A stretch of 64,000 nucleotides of DNA from Solanum dulcamara (GCF_947179165.1 NC_077237.1:83552341-83616340), one strand, 5' to 3'. Positions 11,201 to 23,130 are shown, numbered from the stretch's first letter. Numbers and translations: made by a program. Notes: generated from the letters alone by a model not told the origin.

Positions 11201-13028
11201 CAAGCTGAACGAGACAGAACGGCGGTACACCGTGCAGGAGAAGGAGATGACAGCCATCGTCCATTGCCTACGCACGTGGAGACACTACTTACTTGGCTCC
11301 AAATTCTTAGTCAAGACCGACAACGTGGCCACTAGCTACTTCCAGTCACAGAAGAAACTCACCCCGAAGCAAGCTAGGTGGCAAGACTTCTTGGCCGAGT
11401 TTGACTATGAACTGGAGTACAAGCCGGGCAAAGGCAATGTTGTGGCCGATGCCCTTAGCAGGAAGTTCGAGCTGGCGGCCATCACCACAGCACATTGCGA
11501 CATCCAAGATGCAATCAAGGATGGTCTACAGCATGACCCAGAGGCAAAGAAGCTTATGGAGTTAGCCGTTCAGGGCAAGACAAGGCGCTTCTGGGTAGAA
11601 GATGGACTCTTGCTTACCGCCGGGCGAAGGATCTATGTGCCGAAATTCGGGACTATCAGGCGACGAATCATGAAGGAAAGTCACGACACATTATGGGCCG
11701 GACATCCAGGGCAGCGTCGCACGAGGGCATTGATTGAGGCGATTTACTACTGGCCACGCATGCGGGACGATATTGAATGCTATGTGCAGACTTGTCTTGT
11801 GTGCCAGCAAGACAAAGTAGAGCAGCGCCAACCAGGAGGACTCTTGGAGCCCCTGCCCATAGCGGAGCGTCCATGGGAGAGCGTGGCCATGGACTTCATC
11901 ACATGCTTACCGAAGTCCGACGGGTACGGGACGATTATGGTCGTGGTGGACAGGTTCTCCAAATATGCCAGCTTCATGCCCGCCACGGCAGGTTGCACTG
12001 CTAAGGAAGCTGCCAGGCTATTTTTCAAGAATGTGGTGAAGTATTGGGGATTGCCAAGACATATCATTAGCGACAGAGACCCACGCTTCACCGGGAACTT
12101 TTGGAGAGAATTGTTCGAAATTCTTGGCACAAAATTACATTTCTCCACTAGTTTCCACCCGCAGACGGACGGCCAGACGGAGCGAGTCAATGCCTTACTG
12201 GAGTGCTACTTGAGGCACTTTGTGAGCTCCCATCAGAAAGATTGGGCGAGACTACTGGACGTAGCCCAATTCTCTTACAACCTACAGCGGAGTGAGGCCA
12301 CAGGGCGAACACCATTCGAGCTAGCCACAGGCCAACAGCCACAAACTCCACATTCACTACCGGCCGCGTTCGAGGGCAAGAGTTTGGGGGCCTATCACAT
12401 GGCCAAGGGCTTTGAGGAGCAGCTCGACACTGCCAAGTCTTATTTGGACAAGGCAGCGAAGAAGATGAAGAAGTTTACCGACCGCAAGCGTCGTCCCACG
12501 GATTACCAAGTTGGAGACATGGTCTTGGTCAAGTTCAACCCCAGGCAATTCAAGGCATTGCGAGGCATGCATCAAAACTTGGTGCGAAAGTATGAGGGCC
12601 CGTTCAGGATCGTTGCCAAGGTTGGCAAGATCTCTTACAGGTTGGAGCTACCACCGCATATTAAGGTTCATCCAGTCTTCCATGCCAGCGTCCTCAAGCC
12701 GTACCATGAGGACAAGGATGATCCTAGACGAGGAGAATCAAGTCGGGCGCCACTCACAATCACCGCCTCCCATGATCGAGACATCGAGGCCATTGTGGAC
12801 TACCAAGCCAAGCGAAAACAGGGACAACAGGCCACTGCTATGTTCTTAGTCCATTGGAAGGGACAATCTCCGGAGGAGGCCACCTGGGAGAGATATGAAG
12901 ACCTGTGGCAGTTCAAAGACAAGATCCGGGAGTTCTTGCAGCAGCAGTGCGCCGCGGTCGTCGCCACATCAGGTGGGGGAGAGTGTTATGACCCGCCACT
13001 TGATGTTGAAGAAGGTAAAAAAATCTAG
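8223..13028 (+). CDS. Gag-Pol polyprotein of a Ty3/gypsy chromovirus, 1601 aa, single ORF
   Basis: The first in-frame ATG after the primer-binding site (MASEGD) is taken as the start. Domains in order: coiled, charged N-terminus; Gag core about residues 190-345; one zinc knuckle [13 protein letters not shown] at 404-416 (spacing CX2CX3HX4C); aspartic protease with DSGA at 483; reverse transcriptase with YLDD at 822-825; RNase H with catalytic DAS near 971; integrase with an N-terminal HHCC zinc site from about 1154 and a D-D-35-E core at D1224, D1284 and E1320; chromodomain about 1520-1575. The chromodomain presumably targets integration to marked chromatin. No stop or frameshift separates gag from pol, so cleavage by the encoded protease is expected. 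The ORF runs through the purine tract and ends 45 bp inside the 3' LTR. The codons are clearly richer in GC than the surrounding DNA. Confidence 0.95.
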   Translation: MASEGDINATTATNVKQDVGRKHRKGKKNSKRNEEVPLEPTPSEALTSYSPSATEVSDDERGEEPVDVTPGMEWIARVDAARQAVEILGKRLNKVDGKFKSLEEFTLEENDNIRKELEVRKAAEYEMKEVITSLECRLMDALSTVETMKAEMAALKGDIDAGRCMTSSADREAKIEAPKPPMFKGARDAQEVENFLWHLENYFKCNKVKSDETRINTAVLYLSEMAMLWWKRKESEIGKGLCTINTWEQFRDEFKKAFFPNNVIYEAKRKFRELKHTGSIRAYVKEFTTLTLQIPNLTDEDMLFHFMDGLQSWAKTELERRKVSTFDEAITQAEALTDFKHDRHDRGKGKEIRSSHAKGGGDRGKGKEQHPPPKSHDSNKSDGRRFGRQGYAERKEQTTKSSGCYICGGPHGYARCPEMKNLGAILRERKDKEVDQGQGSDTTQLGMIGLCGAIAKQAEKAGDYSAQYVDISINGRPARAMVDSGAEANIMTKTAAARLGLSYGPSNTRLKTVNAPLTPVCGVAHGVDITLGKWQGKTSFTVAPLDIFDIILGQEFFQRYHTMIDPYLQQLLVMEREGPCMVPLVKMPKKEGQTHLSAMQLVKGLKKGEPTFVATIASLDEGNGAKETLPPCIEKVLEENKDVMPEELPRHLPPRREVDHRIELEPGARPPAYPPYRMAPPELEELRKQLKELLEAGHIRPSKAPYGAPVLFQKKKDGSLRLCIDYRALNKVTVKNKYPIPLIADLFDRLGQAKYFTKVDLRKGYYQVRIAEGDEPKTTCVTRYGAYEWLVMPFGLTNAPATFCTLMNKIFHPYLDQFVVVYLDDIVIYSNTLEEHVEHLKKVFQVLRENELFIKREKCEFAQHEVHFLGHVISQGELRMDEAKVRAIKEWEAPTKVTELRSFLGLANYYRRFISAYSAKAAPLTELLKKNKPWVWSEECKEAFEDLKAAVTEEPVLALPDFSKTFEVHTDASDYAIGGVLMQERHPIAFESRKLNETERRYTVQEKEMTAIVHCLRTWRHYLLGSKFLVKTDNVATSYFQSQKKLTPKQARWQDFLAEFDYELEYKPGKGNVVADALSRKFELAAITTAHCDIQDAIKDGLQHDPEAKKLMELAVQGKTRRFWVEDGLLLTAGRRIYVPKFGTIRRRIMKESHDTLWAGHPGQRRTRALIEAIYYWPRMRDDIECYVQTCLVCQQDKVEQRQPGGLLEPLPIAERPWESVAMDFITCLPKSDGYGTIMVVVDRFSKYASFMPATAGCTAKEAARLFFKNVVKYWGLPRHIISDRDPRFTGNFWRELFEILGTKLHFSTSFHPQTDGQTERVNALLECYLRHFVSSHQKDWARLLDVAQFSYNLQRSEATGRTPFELATGQQPQTPHSLPAAFEGKSLGAYHMAKGFEEQLDTAKSYLDKAAKKMKKFTDRKRRPTDYQVGDMVLVKFNPRQFKALRGMHQNLVRKYEGPFRIVAKVGKISYRLELPPHIKVHPVFHASVLKPYHEDKDDPRRGESSRAPLTITASHDRDIEAIVDYQAKRKQGQQATAMFLVHWKGQSPEEATWERYEDLWQFKDKIREFLQQQCAAVVATSGGGECYDPPLDVEEGKKI
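12975..12983 (+). other. Polypurine tract before the 3' LTR
   Basis: GGGGGAGAG directly precedes the TG of the 3' LTR, the expected place for the plus-strand primer. It lies inside the Gag-Pol reading frame. Confidence 0.75.
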
Positions 13029-13428
13029 AGTCTTGGAGAGGTTAGTGGAAGACTCTAGATCCTTATAGAAACTTGCAGAGAAGTCTTGAAAGACTTAGAA
13101 TTCTCTAGAGTGTGTAGAGAATTCTAGAGAATGACTTCTTTGTAAATATGGAGGGACTTGTATAGCAATTTCTATTTACACTTGGGCCCCTTAGGAGTAG
13201 TATAAATAGAGGGGGCATTCATTTGTAGCAAACCATGAAGCAAACAAGTATTCTTCCAAGCAATACAAAAGCCTTCTTCATAAAAGCTCTCTTGTCTTTC
13301 TTACAATCTAGCATTCCCTTAGCGATCTAGTCTTAAAGGCTTACTTGAGCTTACAAGATCGTGAAAGATTCGTGAGTAAGTTGTCAAGTGCCGCACGGAG
13401 GTCTTAGTTGAAGTCTAAGTCTGTGACA
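12984..13428 (+). repeat. 3' LTR of chromovirus retrotransposon
   Basis: 445 bp, TG...CA. It differs from the 5' LTR at five positions by direct comparison and has no length differences. Confidence 0.95.
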
Positions 13429-13741
13429 CTAAGTTCTTAAAACTTTGCCGAACAAGGAAAAGATTCTCTAAACTTTTGCAAAACATTCACATGGCATAAC
13501 TTATTCATACGAACTTATGCCGATACATGTTAAGTTTTCTAAATTTGAGACTTGCAAATGAGATACTACACAAGTACACAACTTATGGCAAACAAGGCTA
13601 AACTTTTGTCTTGCGAAATTATTTCATAGTTAAGCATACTTTGGCCCATAATTTTTCATTAAATAAGAAATAACGGTAAAAATTAAAGACCACCAATTTA
13701 AGAGTCAAAAATTAAATTGTTCACCTTGAAATAGGGAAAAT
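13429..13741. repeat. Second copy of the ~101-bp duplication, then AT-rich DNA
   Basis: The first ~95 bp match 7640-7735, including CATAACTTATTCATACGAAC. The remainder shows no gene. Confidence 0.65.
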
Positions 13742-14300
13742 CCATTACAAGAAAATACACTTAAAGCTACAAAGCACGTTGCAGCTAAATATGAAATTTT
13801 TCGTAGCTAAACACTTTAGCCATAAAATATTTTTCCGTAGCATTCGTGGCAAGATGTAGCATGGCTAAAAGTTAGCTTCAAACTTTACATGGTCTGTGGC
13901 TAAGAACTAATACTTATAGCTACCAAAAAAAATTGTTTGTAGCTATGATAGTAAAAAAAAAATTGCTACGAAATATATACTTGTAGCAAATAATTATGCT
14001 CTTTTGCCACAATAAATAAAATCTAGAGCATTTTTTATATTGTACACACAATGTATTCTATTATGGCAGATGACTTTATTTATTTACTATGAAAATTTAA
14101 AATTTGTGGCTATTTTATATTTTTAATCCTGTGGTAACATTCTTGTATTTAGCTACAAATTGAAGAATATTGTTATAAGCATTATTAATCACAATAATTT
14201 TTATAATGTAGCTAAAAAAAATCAAATAGATTTCAACAATTTCATTACCACAAATTAAAAAACAAATTAGCAAGCTTTGTTAGTCAAAAAAGTTACATAA
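13742..14300. mobile_element. Degenerate CACTA-like (En/Spm) element end with subterminal repeats
   Basis: ATTACAAGAAAAT at 13743 resembles the CACTACAAGAAA terminus of plant CACTA elements. It is followed by many short repeats in both orientations of the type GTAGCTAAA / TTAGCTAC / TGTAGCTA. Such subterminal repeats bind the transposase in this family. No transposase ORF and no convincing opposite terminus were found. Confidence 0.45.
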
Positions 14301-15260
14301 TGTAGACACAAATTTATTTTTGAGATTTCAAAATAATTTACAAGTTACATATAATTACATTTTACAATTTTGATAATAATCACAATATACAATTCTTTTA
14401 AGACACCATCTTTTTTGAGTCCAAAGCAATATAGTTTTCCTCTATCTTTCTTCCACGATCTTCAAAAGCACCTTAACTTGATCAACATAGATCTTAATTT
14501 GCCATTTATATGCTCTTATTTCATAAATATGTCTATCAATAATTATAAAATAGTTTAGCCCAAGAAAATCATGATCAATTGATTATATATGCAAGTGTAT
14601 GTATATATAGAATTTCAAGGAGAAAACAAATATATGTCTTGGATAATTCTTTTACTAAATTTTTAACAAACAAAAATAAGAAAAAATATAAAGTAGGTAA
14701 ATAAATAAACAAACATGTAACTTTTAAACTTCTTAAAACCCATAGATATAAATCTCAAATTTCAGTATCAATTACAAAATTCATACCTAGACAAAAAATT
14801 ACCATTACATAAAAAAAAAAAAAACACAATTCAATCCGATATCTATCAATTCAAGCCATGAAAACAATCTTTTATAAAAATATAGAATACAAATGAGTAA
14901 GATAAATTATGTTCAATCTTTTCCTAGACCTACAAAGAATAAATAATTTAGAGTCCAGGTGTACTTCTTAATTACTTCTATCTATATATTTTCAAATATC
15001 ATTGCTTCGATACGGTCCTTAATCCATTTTACTTTATTCTTCTCGAACAAAAATACGATCTTTTTTTTTGCAAAAAAACAAATAAAATTTAGCCTCCCTC
15101 ATCCTCATCCTTTTATATTTTCTTGATGATTCGAACTCATAAATATTTTGCGGTTATGATCACTCCACGTCATCACGCCACCACAACAACCCCTGCACCC
15201 TTACACAAAATTCACGAATATTCCAAAGCAAAATACCAAAAATACCTCTTTCTACAGCAG
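14301..15260. other. AT-rich DNA upstream of the IFRD gene
   Basis: No gene seen. It becomes less AT-rich after about 15100, approaching the IFRD promoter. Confidence 0.4.
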
Positions 15261-15271
15261 CATTTTTCTCA

Positions 15272-15279
15272 TATAAATA
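15272..15279 (+). promoter_or_regulatory. Probable TATA box of the IFRD gene
   Basis: TATAAATA about 240 bp upstream of the start codon, followed by a pyrimidine-rich leader typical of plant 5' UTRs. Inference only. Confidence 0.45.
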
Positions 15280-15516
15280 CCATACCTTTCTTCGCTCGCC
15301 TTCCTTTTTCTTCTTCAACTGCTCTGTAACAATCTGAGAAACTTCAATTTTCAGTCCCTAAAGTTTTCTTTATGGATACATTGGTCCTTCATTCAAACAA
15401 GTATAATAGTTTCTGTATTTTTTCAACTCAATTTCTGCCCTTTGATTCTCATCGTTTGACTTTTAGTCAACCCTGTTTTTGCTTCTAACCCTTTATTACT
15501 CGGAGCTGTCGCCGCC

Positions 15517-18500
15517 ATGGGAAGAAGTAAGTTTTGCTTCTGTTCAATTTATACAATTTTTTTGGGTATTTTTTTTCTACTAATAAATTAGTGAAAAATT
15601 GATTGTAGATGTTTAAAGTTTATTTTTTTTAGAAATTATTTAATGAATTTATGCTCTAATTTAGCTGAAATTTGGGTGGGGAATCGAACCTTTAATCAAC
15701 TGAGCTACTAAAATTCTCGATATATTAAATTAGCGGAATTGGGTTTGTTATGGAAGTGTTATTTTACTTATTGGTTGTATTTGAGAGTGTAATTAATGTA
15801 CTAGTACTTGGAATTTGACTAAAAATAGATTTTTTTGGTTGTTTGATTTGAACTTGAATTGGAATTTTGTTTAGAGTTTGAAAACCTAATTTTCTTTATT
15901 TATAGTCATTGTGGTTTAATTGGAAAATGGGATTGTGAATTGAGGATTTTTTTTTAATTGTTGTTATTGTTGTAGAGAGTTCGCAACGAAAGAATGCTGT
16001 AATGTTGGATAGTGATGACACGGATAGCGTCAGTTCATCGTCAACTTCTCGATCAGAGATGATTGTTTCAGGTGCAGAGGAGGTTCAAGTAGACAGGGAG
16101 ACTTTGCTTGATCAATGTGTCGATGCACTCTATGAAAAAAGGTTCTATCATATTTCAATGCGTTACGTTTCAATGCCGTTACATTACATAATATAAATCA
16201 GTCTTAAATTCAATGTTGTATATTGAATACCATATGAAATGGAATTGGATTTGGATTTGGTTGTAGATTTGGGAAACAAACTCTTTGAGATAATAATTTG
16301 GGAGATGGTTTCGGTGTTTGGATTGAGTTTTTAGAAAATGTTTGACACCAGAGGCGGATGTAGTGTTGTGAGCGGTACTTTTGACGCGAGACATAATGTA
16401 TGTATAAAAATCAACTAAAATTGTAATAAATAGTAGATATGAACCGATAACTTTAAATATATAATTGGTTCAATGCTAAGAATCTTAAAAATTGAACCCA
16501 TAAAACTTAAATCTATCTTTGTTTGACATGGTCTGGTATTTTACATAGTTTTCTCAACTTTTAAAAATTTTGAATTAAATAACTGTCTAAATTTTGGTGT
16601 GCATATTCATTTATCAAATTTACTTTTCAATCCTTGTTTAATATTTTGTTCTTGTGTCTGTATAATGTATAGGCTAAATTAACATAGTAAGTTCCATATA
16701 CACTCAAATACCTTCAAATAAGTCCATTATCTTCTCAAGAAAATTAAAAAATTCAAATAAGTGGGAACATAGAAGAATCATTCAAGTTACATTTGCTAAT
16801 TTTGACTACATTTGGTAAAATTATGACTATATTCCTAAGTAAGAGGCATAACATTAATTTTAAATTTTGAGATAAATTGATATGGAAGTACTAAAGGGTA
16901 AGTAATTTTATATTTTTGGAGAAAAACATAGGAGGTAACACAAATTATATTGATTCCTGTTGAAGCATATACTTGGGGAGAGTTAGGGTGGACAATTTTA
17001 AAGCGAATTCCCCAATCATTAGATTGAGAGGATTACCAAAATTTCGTTCCGCCATCCCGGCAGATGAATCATTAAGATTCCTTTTGTCAATCATTAGGAT
17101 TCGTTCCGTCCATGATTTTGATTTTTGGAAAAGAACTTTTCTAAAGCAGACTGGACTACTAAGGAAACATAATAATGATGTTTATTTTGCTCAGTTGCTT
17201 CAGTATAGATGAATTGGATATGGCTCTGACAAAGAAAGTGACTGATATTTATTCTCGCTTGTTGGCTATGTAGGGGATCAACAAGAGAGAAGGCTCTTGC
17301 GTCTATTATAGAAGCCTTCAATAGCGACATACAGCACGAGTTTGTTGAAAAGAAGTAAGGGAATTCTTTTGACTTGTTTTGAAGTTGTGTTATGCTTATC
17401 TATCAGTTGTCTGGCTTTTATTTCTTTGACTTTACTTAAAGTTCGTTATGGATAAAATGCTTGCTTTTTGGAATTACCTTGCTTGTGTTAGTTATACTTC
17501 TTTTTTTTCAAAAAAGCTTGATTTTCAAGAGATGGTTAAAGGTGGAGAGTAATCTGGCTAGTATTCGTAAAAGATCCTTAAAAGACTATTCTACCATATT
17601 ATTAGTATCTACCAAATTCCATGCAGAAGTCCCAGCTAATGTTCACATGTGATCTGTGTATAGAATGTGCATGTAGAATTTTGTTTCTAGGAGTACTACA
17701 ATACGAGTTAATTTCATTTAATAGAAATTTTTTATTTATGAATAAATGAAGATTTTGACTGCCACTCTTTCTAACAGAAGCTTAATATCAAGGATATGTT
17801 TGGTTCAAATATAAGTAATCCCATAGTAACTTGCTAATATGAAATGTGGGGGATGTATTTTATATCTTTGGTTCAAATAAGTGATCACATAATAATGATC
17901 CCTATTATCTTATGCTAATATGAAATGTGGTGGTGGGGTGCTAGAGGGCCAATTTGGTTAGTGATATTGCTGTAATTGTGACTTCTTTTTGTGTCCTCCT
18001 CGCAATTTTGTTCTATCTTGCAGGTTTGCCACTTTGTTGCAACAATGTTTGAATTCCATTAAGCGGGGTTCTTCCAAGGAGATAACTTTAGCATCTCATG
18101 TTCTTGGTCAGTAAGCTTCTAGCTCTGCATATTGATGAGCTTTGGGGTTCAGATAGTGATCCTTCAAGTTGATGCCTAAATTTGTCTTATGTAATTTCTT
18201 CTGTCATTAGGACTTCTGGCTTTAACTGCTGGCCCGGGGGACAAAGCACATGAAATGTTGGAAGAATCAGTGTCTCCTATTACAGACGCTCTTAAATCTC
18301 GTTCTGAGGCATCTAAGATATCTTCGGTGTGTTTGTAGATGGTGGATGCTTCTTTTAGTATTTGCATTTACTTTGTCAAGCTTGAATGCTGACTATATTT
18401 TTTGGGTGGTTGCAGCTACTGGAGTGCTTGGCCATTGTCACTTTTGTTGGAGGCGAAGAGCCAGAGGAAACTGAAAAGTCAATGCAATTGATGTGGCAAG

Positions 18501-20453
18501 TCATTCATCCAAAAATTGGCCCTAATGTATGTTACTAATGTTTATTTTCAGTTGAGCATGGCTTTAGAAGCTTGGTTTTGTTGCTTTTATATGGATGTCG
18601 TAGTGTGATGTTAATGCCGATCCTTTATCCTTATATGTGAATATTGCTGTTTTGCTTACATAATTTTTATGCTTATTTTCACTTTCTGAGAGTTTGGTCT
18701 TGCTGCTGTTATGTGGATGGTATATTGTAATAGAAATTCCAACATTGGTCCCTGTCTGAGCATTTTGTTGTTTGCTTACATGGTTTTCATTATATATCTC
18801 ATTGACAGTTGTATCTGGTTCATTGATCAGGTGGCCACCGCTAAGCCTTCACCACCAATGATAACAGCAATGGTATCTGCTTGGTCTTTCCTCCTTACTA
18901 CTGTTGGTGGATTGGCACTAAACCCGAAAAGCTGGCAAGGGTATGTACCAGAATTCCAGACCTACCCTTAATGAAAAGAAAAAAACTAATAAAAGAAAGG
19001 AAGAAGAAGAGAGAAGCAATACTTGTAACTTCCTGCAAAGGACATGTTATTCGTGTGGTATATATGAATGAAGATTAGAGTGGGATGAAAGGTTGTATCT
19101 GGTGTTTGTTTGAGAGATAATTGAAATATGTCTCTTCCTATGTTGCAGGTCAATTTCCTACTTTTCAACTCTGCTGGACAAGGATGATAGAGCTGTCCGC
19201 ATTGCAGCTGGTGAAGCACTTGCTTTAGTTTTTGATGTCGGGAGTCTTGAAAAGTTCTCTGTTGAAGATAAAGGATCTAGTGACAGCTCCACAGATGAAG
19301 CAAACAAATCTAAGGATATTTTACATATCCAGGGATTAAGGGCAAAGGTCCTGAATCAGGTGAGAAGTCTTTCTGTAGAGGCAGGAGGCAAAGGATCAGC
19401 CAAAAAGGACTTAAACAGTCAAAGAAATACATTTCGAGATATCTTGGAATTTCTTGAGGTAGTACCCCGTATTCAAGTTTTTGCTCTTTTATGGTATTAG
19501 ATGTTGCCATTGGTAACTTTCTTACTATCGATATCAGGAAGGGTATACTCCAGAGAGCTCAATGAAGATTGGTGGAGACTCGCTTACCACAAGTACTTGG
19601 TGTCAACTGATACAGGTCATTCTCGTCCCTTTCAGTCGTCTTATAGCATGTTACTGGCTGTGTGTTTGCTTAAACTATGTTTAATTTATTGAACAGTTAA
19701 ACTTCCTAAAGCACTTTCTTGGAGGAGGTTTTGTGAAGCACATGCAGGTATACTTTCTTTACCCGTAACTTGAGTTTTGGACTGGTGGTATATATTTCCT
19801 ATTCAGTCCTCGTTACCTATATCGTTTCTGTTGTGCAGGAAAATGAGTTTCTTCATGATGTCTTTGGTTTCACACCGAAGAAAAAATTGGTTTCTAGTGT
19901 TGAGCATCGTATATCCGGAACTGAAAAGGTGACCTCTGTGCTTCTGGCACCTTATTTTATGAATATTTGCGGATAATATCTCAATTGACCTTCCTCTTTT
20001 TGTACATTTTATTGATCCGTAAATTTATTTTTTGCGTCTGCATTTATCTAGGTCTCCAAAAAAAAATTATCTTCCTTGTTTATCGAGTCCCTAATGTTTG
20101 ATTTAACTGAACATTTATATACTATGATAATGCTCCTTTTTCAGAGGTTGTACAAGTCACCAAACTCGGTCGCTAACAAAGCCAGGACTCAATTTCGAAA
20201 CAAGCAAAGGATGTTATCCCAGGCATGTAGTAATCTTTTACTCTGTTGAGTCTTGGTTAATTTACGCATGGTCTCATGCTTCGGCAATGTCTCAGATGTA
20301 GCAAATAAGTTTTTGTGAGTTCAATATTTGTCTCTAGAAAGAATTTAGATGTGAAACGATATCTTGTCTTAATTATGTTACGCCTTTTAACTTGAATGTG
20401 GTATTGTGCAGGATAAGAATGTGGGCTACTACACGGCTGGAAATGAAGTCTAA
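15517..20453 (+). CDS. Interferon-related developmental regulator (IFRD) family protein, 441 aa, 13 coding exons
   Basis: Exons read from splice sites: 15517-15526, 15976-16141, 17274-17354, 18024-18106, 18211-18326, 18416-18526, 18831-18940, 19149-19458, 19538-19615, 19697-19747, 19839-19928, 20145-20222, 20412-20453. They total 1326 nt in one frame. The ATG sits in a good context (GCCGCCATGG). A Ser-rich acidic N-terminus precedes a helical-repeat region (about residues 50-330). Typical family blocks are EKRGSTREKALASI, GPGDKAHEMLEES, AWSFLLTTVG and DDRAVRIAAGEALAL. The C-terminal IFRD domain includes FLHDVFGF and a basic tail. Animal relatives are transcriptional co-regulators; the Arabidopsis relative SAT32 is linked to salt tolerance. 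Role here is inferred from family. All introns are GT-AG except intron 12, which appears GC-AG. Coding sequence appears intact. Confidence 0.9.
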
Positions 20454-20880
20454 GGAAGTATTAGTTGCGCGGTTTACCAGCTAAAATATATTAGGACATT
20501 CGTTCCCATGTCATGAATACTATGTTGTGTAAGACGCACTAGAAACGAGTATAGATATCATATTTGCAAATCGAGTACTAAGCAGTGGACCCTAGAATGC
20601 GTTTTTCTAACTATCAAAGTTGCTCTCATCGTGCTGAGATCAAATCCTCTACATTTCAAGATCATAAAGGTTGTCTTCCCCTCAGAACTACTTATCATCA
20701 TTACAGAAACCAGGATCTTGATTACTTTCGATTCAGAAGATTGGAAGTGGAAGCAAGGAAAAGATTTATTGGTCCCTCGAGAATTCAATTGAGAAACGGC
20801 AAACATGATTCAATTGTGAGCTTCATCAACTAAGTGGGCTAAAATATGTAACATATGTGGCTTGGGAGGCCTTATAATAA
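20454..20880 (+). other. 3' region of the IFRD gene
   Basis: Probable 3' UTR and flank; short frames here show no recognisable protein. Confidence 0.4.
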
Positions 20881-20935
20881 TACAGGATTCGAACCTGCAA
20901 TCTTCAGGTCATGAGCCTGATGAGTTGACCAATTC
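20881..20935 (-). pseudogene. Fragment of an organellar-type (mitochondrial) tRNA-fMet(CAU) gene
   Basis: On the - strand the sequence runs GAATTGGTCAACTCATCAGG, the anticodon arm with CAT (20911-20913), and the T arm GGTTCGAATCC. This is the D-arm to T-arm part of the plant mitochondrial trnfM as I remember it. Both halves of the acceptor stem are missing or replaced, so it should not fold as a functional tRNA. It is best read as a small organelle-to-nucleus transfer or a decayed copy. It does not resemble the nuclear initiator tRNA. Confidence 0.6.
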
Positions 20936-20989
20936 AAAAGTCAAATATATCTAGATATATGTATTTTTGCTATCAAATGCATTTTGAAA

Positions 20990-21260
20990 TACAGATACAT
21001 AGGGAGAGAAGCGAGCGAGAAAAGAGAGAAGTGAGCAAGATAGGAAGGAGGCGCGAGAGAGAGTCCGTTTATTCTAAATACATGTGAATCATACTAAATA
21101 CATATATTTTGGAAAATTAGATACATTTTTAAATACTGATTCGACATTAGAAGTCTATTTATTTTTCCCCAATAATTGAATACTTTTGTCTGTAAATACT
21201 GCATATATAGGAAGAGAAGCGAGAGAGGGAGAGAAGAGAGCGAGAGAGTCAGTGTATTCC
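20990..21260. repeat. GA-rich repeat region, two blocks
   Basis: Two purine blocks (about 21001-21065 and 21208-21250) contain AGAGAAGCGAG/GCGAGAGAG variants. They are separated by related sequence with 'ATACA' motifs. It looks like a diverged interspersed repeat rather than a gene. Confidence 0.5.
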
Positions 21261-21682
21261 TCGTACATGCTATTCCACTTGAATATAATGTGTATGAAAT
21301 AAATTACATCTAATTTGGTCCCATGTATTTGAGATGCATAAATCTGAATGTGTCAAATATATATATATGAGGATTTAAAATTGACACGAATAATAATTTC
21401 AAAAATTGACGAGAAGGCACGTAATTATGCAGTAAAATAATGAACTTTGTGTTATATGCCCTAATTTCATGTATAAGTTTGAAATAGGGAGAGGAGAGGA
21501 CACATAACGAGCCAATAGCAATGGTAAATATAAAAGGAAAAACTATGTAATTTGACAAAAATCTCTATCATGTTTTCTCTCTTCTCAAAAAAATAGAGCT
21601 TCAATGAGAATGGAATGTGATAAAATTCCAAATTTCAGATTCAAACGCAATAAGAACAAATTTGTTACCAATGTTAACTAAG

Positions 21683-21906
21683 GAGGTGTTTAGATTGACT
21701 TATTTTAAGTGGGTTTTGATTTTTAAGTTTTTTTTTAGTTTTGTAAGTATTTGAGAAACACAAAAAGTGCTCCTTTTAAGCACTTTCTGTTAGGTTGAAT
21801 TTTTTTTTAAAAAAAATAGTCAAAAATAAAAAATTGAGTATCCTAACTTATGATTTTTACTTTAAGCTTATAAGTCACTTAAAAAAAAGTCGATACAATC
21901 ACATCT
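21683..21906. repeat. hAT-type MITE, degenerate
   Basis: Imperfect inverted ends GGTGTTTAGATTGACTTATT and (- strand) GATGTGATTGTATCGACTT, with internal AAGCACTT / CTTATAAGTCA blocks. This resembles the better preserved element at 48534-48789. Confidence 0.4.
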
Positions 21907-22087
21907 GGTTGCAACTTGTTATTAACTTTTATACATCAAGCAAAGTTAGGCTAATTTAATCAAACAATATATATATAGATAAAACTCCTTCAGGATAAGT
22001 TTAATATGATATCTAGAAAATAATATAGTGACCTATTTATATCTTAAATTAGTATAATAATATAAAAGATATTATATTTAATTATTA

Positions 22088-22350
22088 CTCCCTCCGTCCC
22101 ATTTTAGTTGTCATGTTGTGTTTTTCGAAAGTCAATTTGAGTAATTTTTAAAGTTAAATTATATTACTTTAACTCAATATTATAAAGAAAAAAAAATTAG
22201 ATATTCAAAAACTATATGAAAAGTACTATAAGTTATAATTTTTTTATATTAATATGATAAAAAAAAATATATCTTAAAATGTTAGTCAAAGTTTATATAG
22301 TTTGATTCTCAAAAAGAAAATTATGACAACTAAAATGAGACGGTCTGTTC
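22088..22350. repeat. Stowaway-type MITE
   Basis: The left end is TA|CTCCCTCCGTCCCATTTTAG, the classic Stowaway/Tc1-mariner inverted end. The right end has the complementary ACTAAAATGAGACGG, with decayed terminal bases. No ORF. Confidence 0.7.
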
Positions 22351-23130
22351 TAATAATTACTATTTCTTTTACCGTGTGATGTATTAAGTCAAACTTTAAA
22401 CTGTCTTAATCCATTAATAGAATTATTTGTACCCATCTAAGTCGTATTAATTAAAGTACACATATATACCATGATCCTTCAACTTCAAGCTGGGGGCGGA
22501 TAATTTTTGTGTATATTTTATATTATATTAAAGAATTGATTAAATATATTTAAACAATTATATTTGGAAATTCAATAATAACAAAGTAAATTCTTGATCT
22601 AGTGATAAAACAATAAAACTTGCTTATGTTTTGTTGCCCTCCTTAAGTAAGGGTTCAATTTTCCTTGGGCATTTATATATAAGAAAGTTCTATTTTAGTT
22701 TGATGAATTCATAAATTTTAAATTCTGGATTTATCTCGACTTTTAAGAACCTAAGGACCTAGCTCATTACTAAAATAATATTATTTTTTAATTGAAATTA
22801 CTATCAAAAAAATGTTCAGTGGCTATTCTCATATATATTTTGATTGAATTAATCAATGAGAAGACAAAAAATAGTAGCATTATTTTCACACAAAAAAATT
22901 AAAAAGTTTCAAGTATTTCAATGAGAATCTGTTTCCACCATACGTATTTTTATTGAATTGATTTCATGAAAAATGAATGAAAAAATTATATTTTATAAAA
23001 TAAGTTTTTCATTGATTTGTAGTAGAAAAAACTTTTATTTCTAATAGTAGCTGTATTTTCAAGCAACTAATAAATTTTAAAGCAATAAACAGGATTATAA
23101 GAGACACAACAATGGAATATAAATCTAATA
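22351..23130. other. Intergenic, no gene seen
   Basis: AT-rich; nothing recognised. Confidence 0.45.

Larger units (their letters stand above)
7745..13428 (+). mobile_element. Complete Ty3/gypsy chromovirus LTR retrotransposon, 5684 bp
   Basis: Structure in order: 5' LTR, primer-binding site, one uninterrupted Gag-Pol ORF, purine tract, 3' LTR. Pol order is protease, reverse transcriptase, RNase H, integrase, and then a C-terminal chromodomain; this marks the chromovirus branch of Ty3/gypsy elements. CTAA flanks both sides, giving a 4-bp visible target duplication (5 bp would be usual). Intact ORF and near-identical LTRs mean recent insertion. The short LTRs would fit Reina- or Galadriel-like clades, but I cannot decide the clade by eye. 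Confidence 0.95.

Noticed and set aside
8366..12849. Numerous antisense and out-of-frame ORFs within the retrotransposon
   Set aside because: All are shadows of the long Gag-Pol frame in a GC-richer region.
16002..19976. Short ORFs throughout the IFRD locus
   Set aside because: They are exons extended into introns or intron-only frames; replaced by the spliced model.
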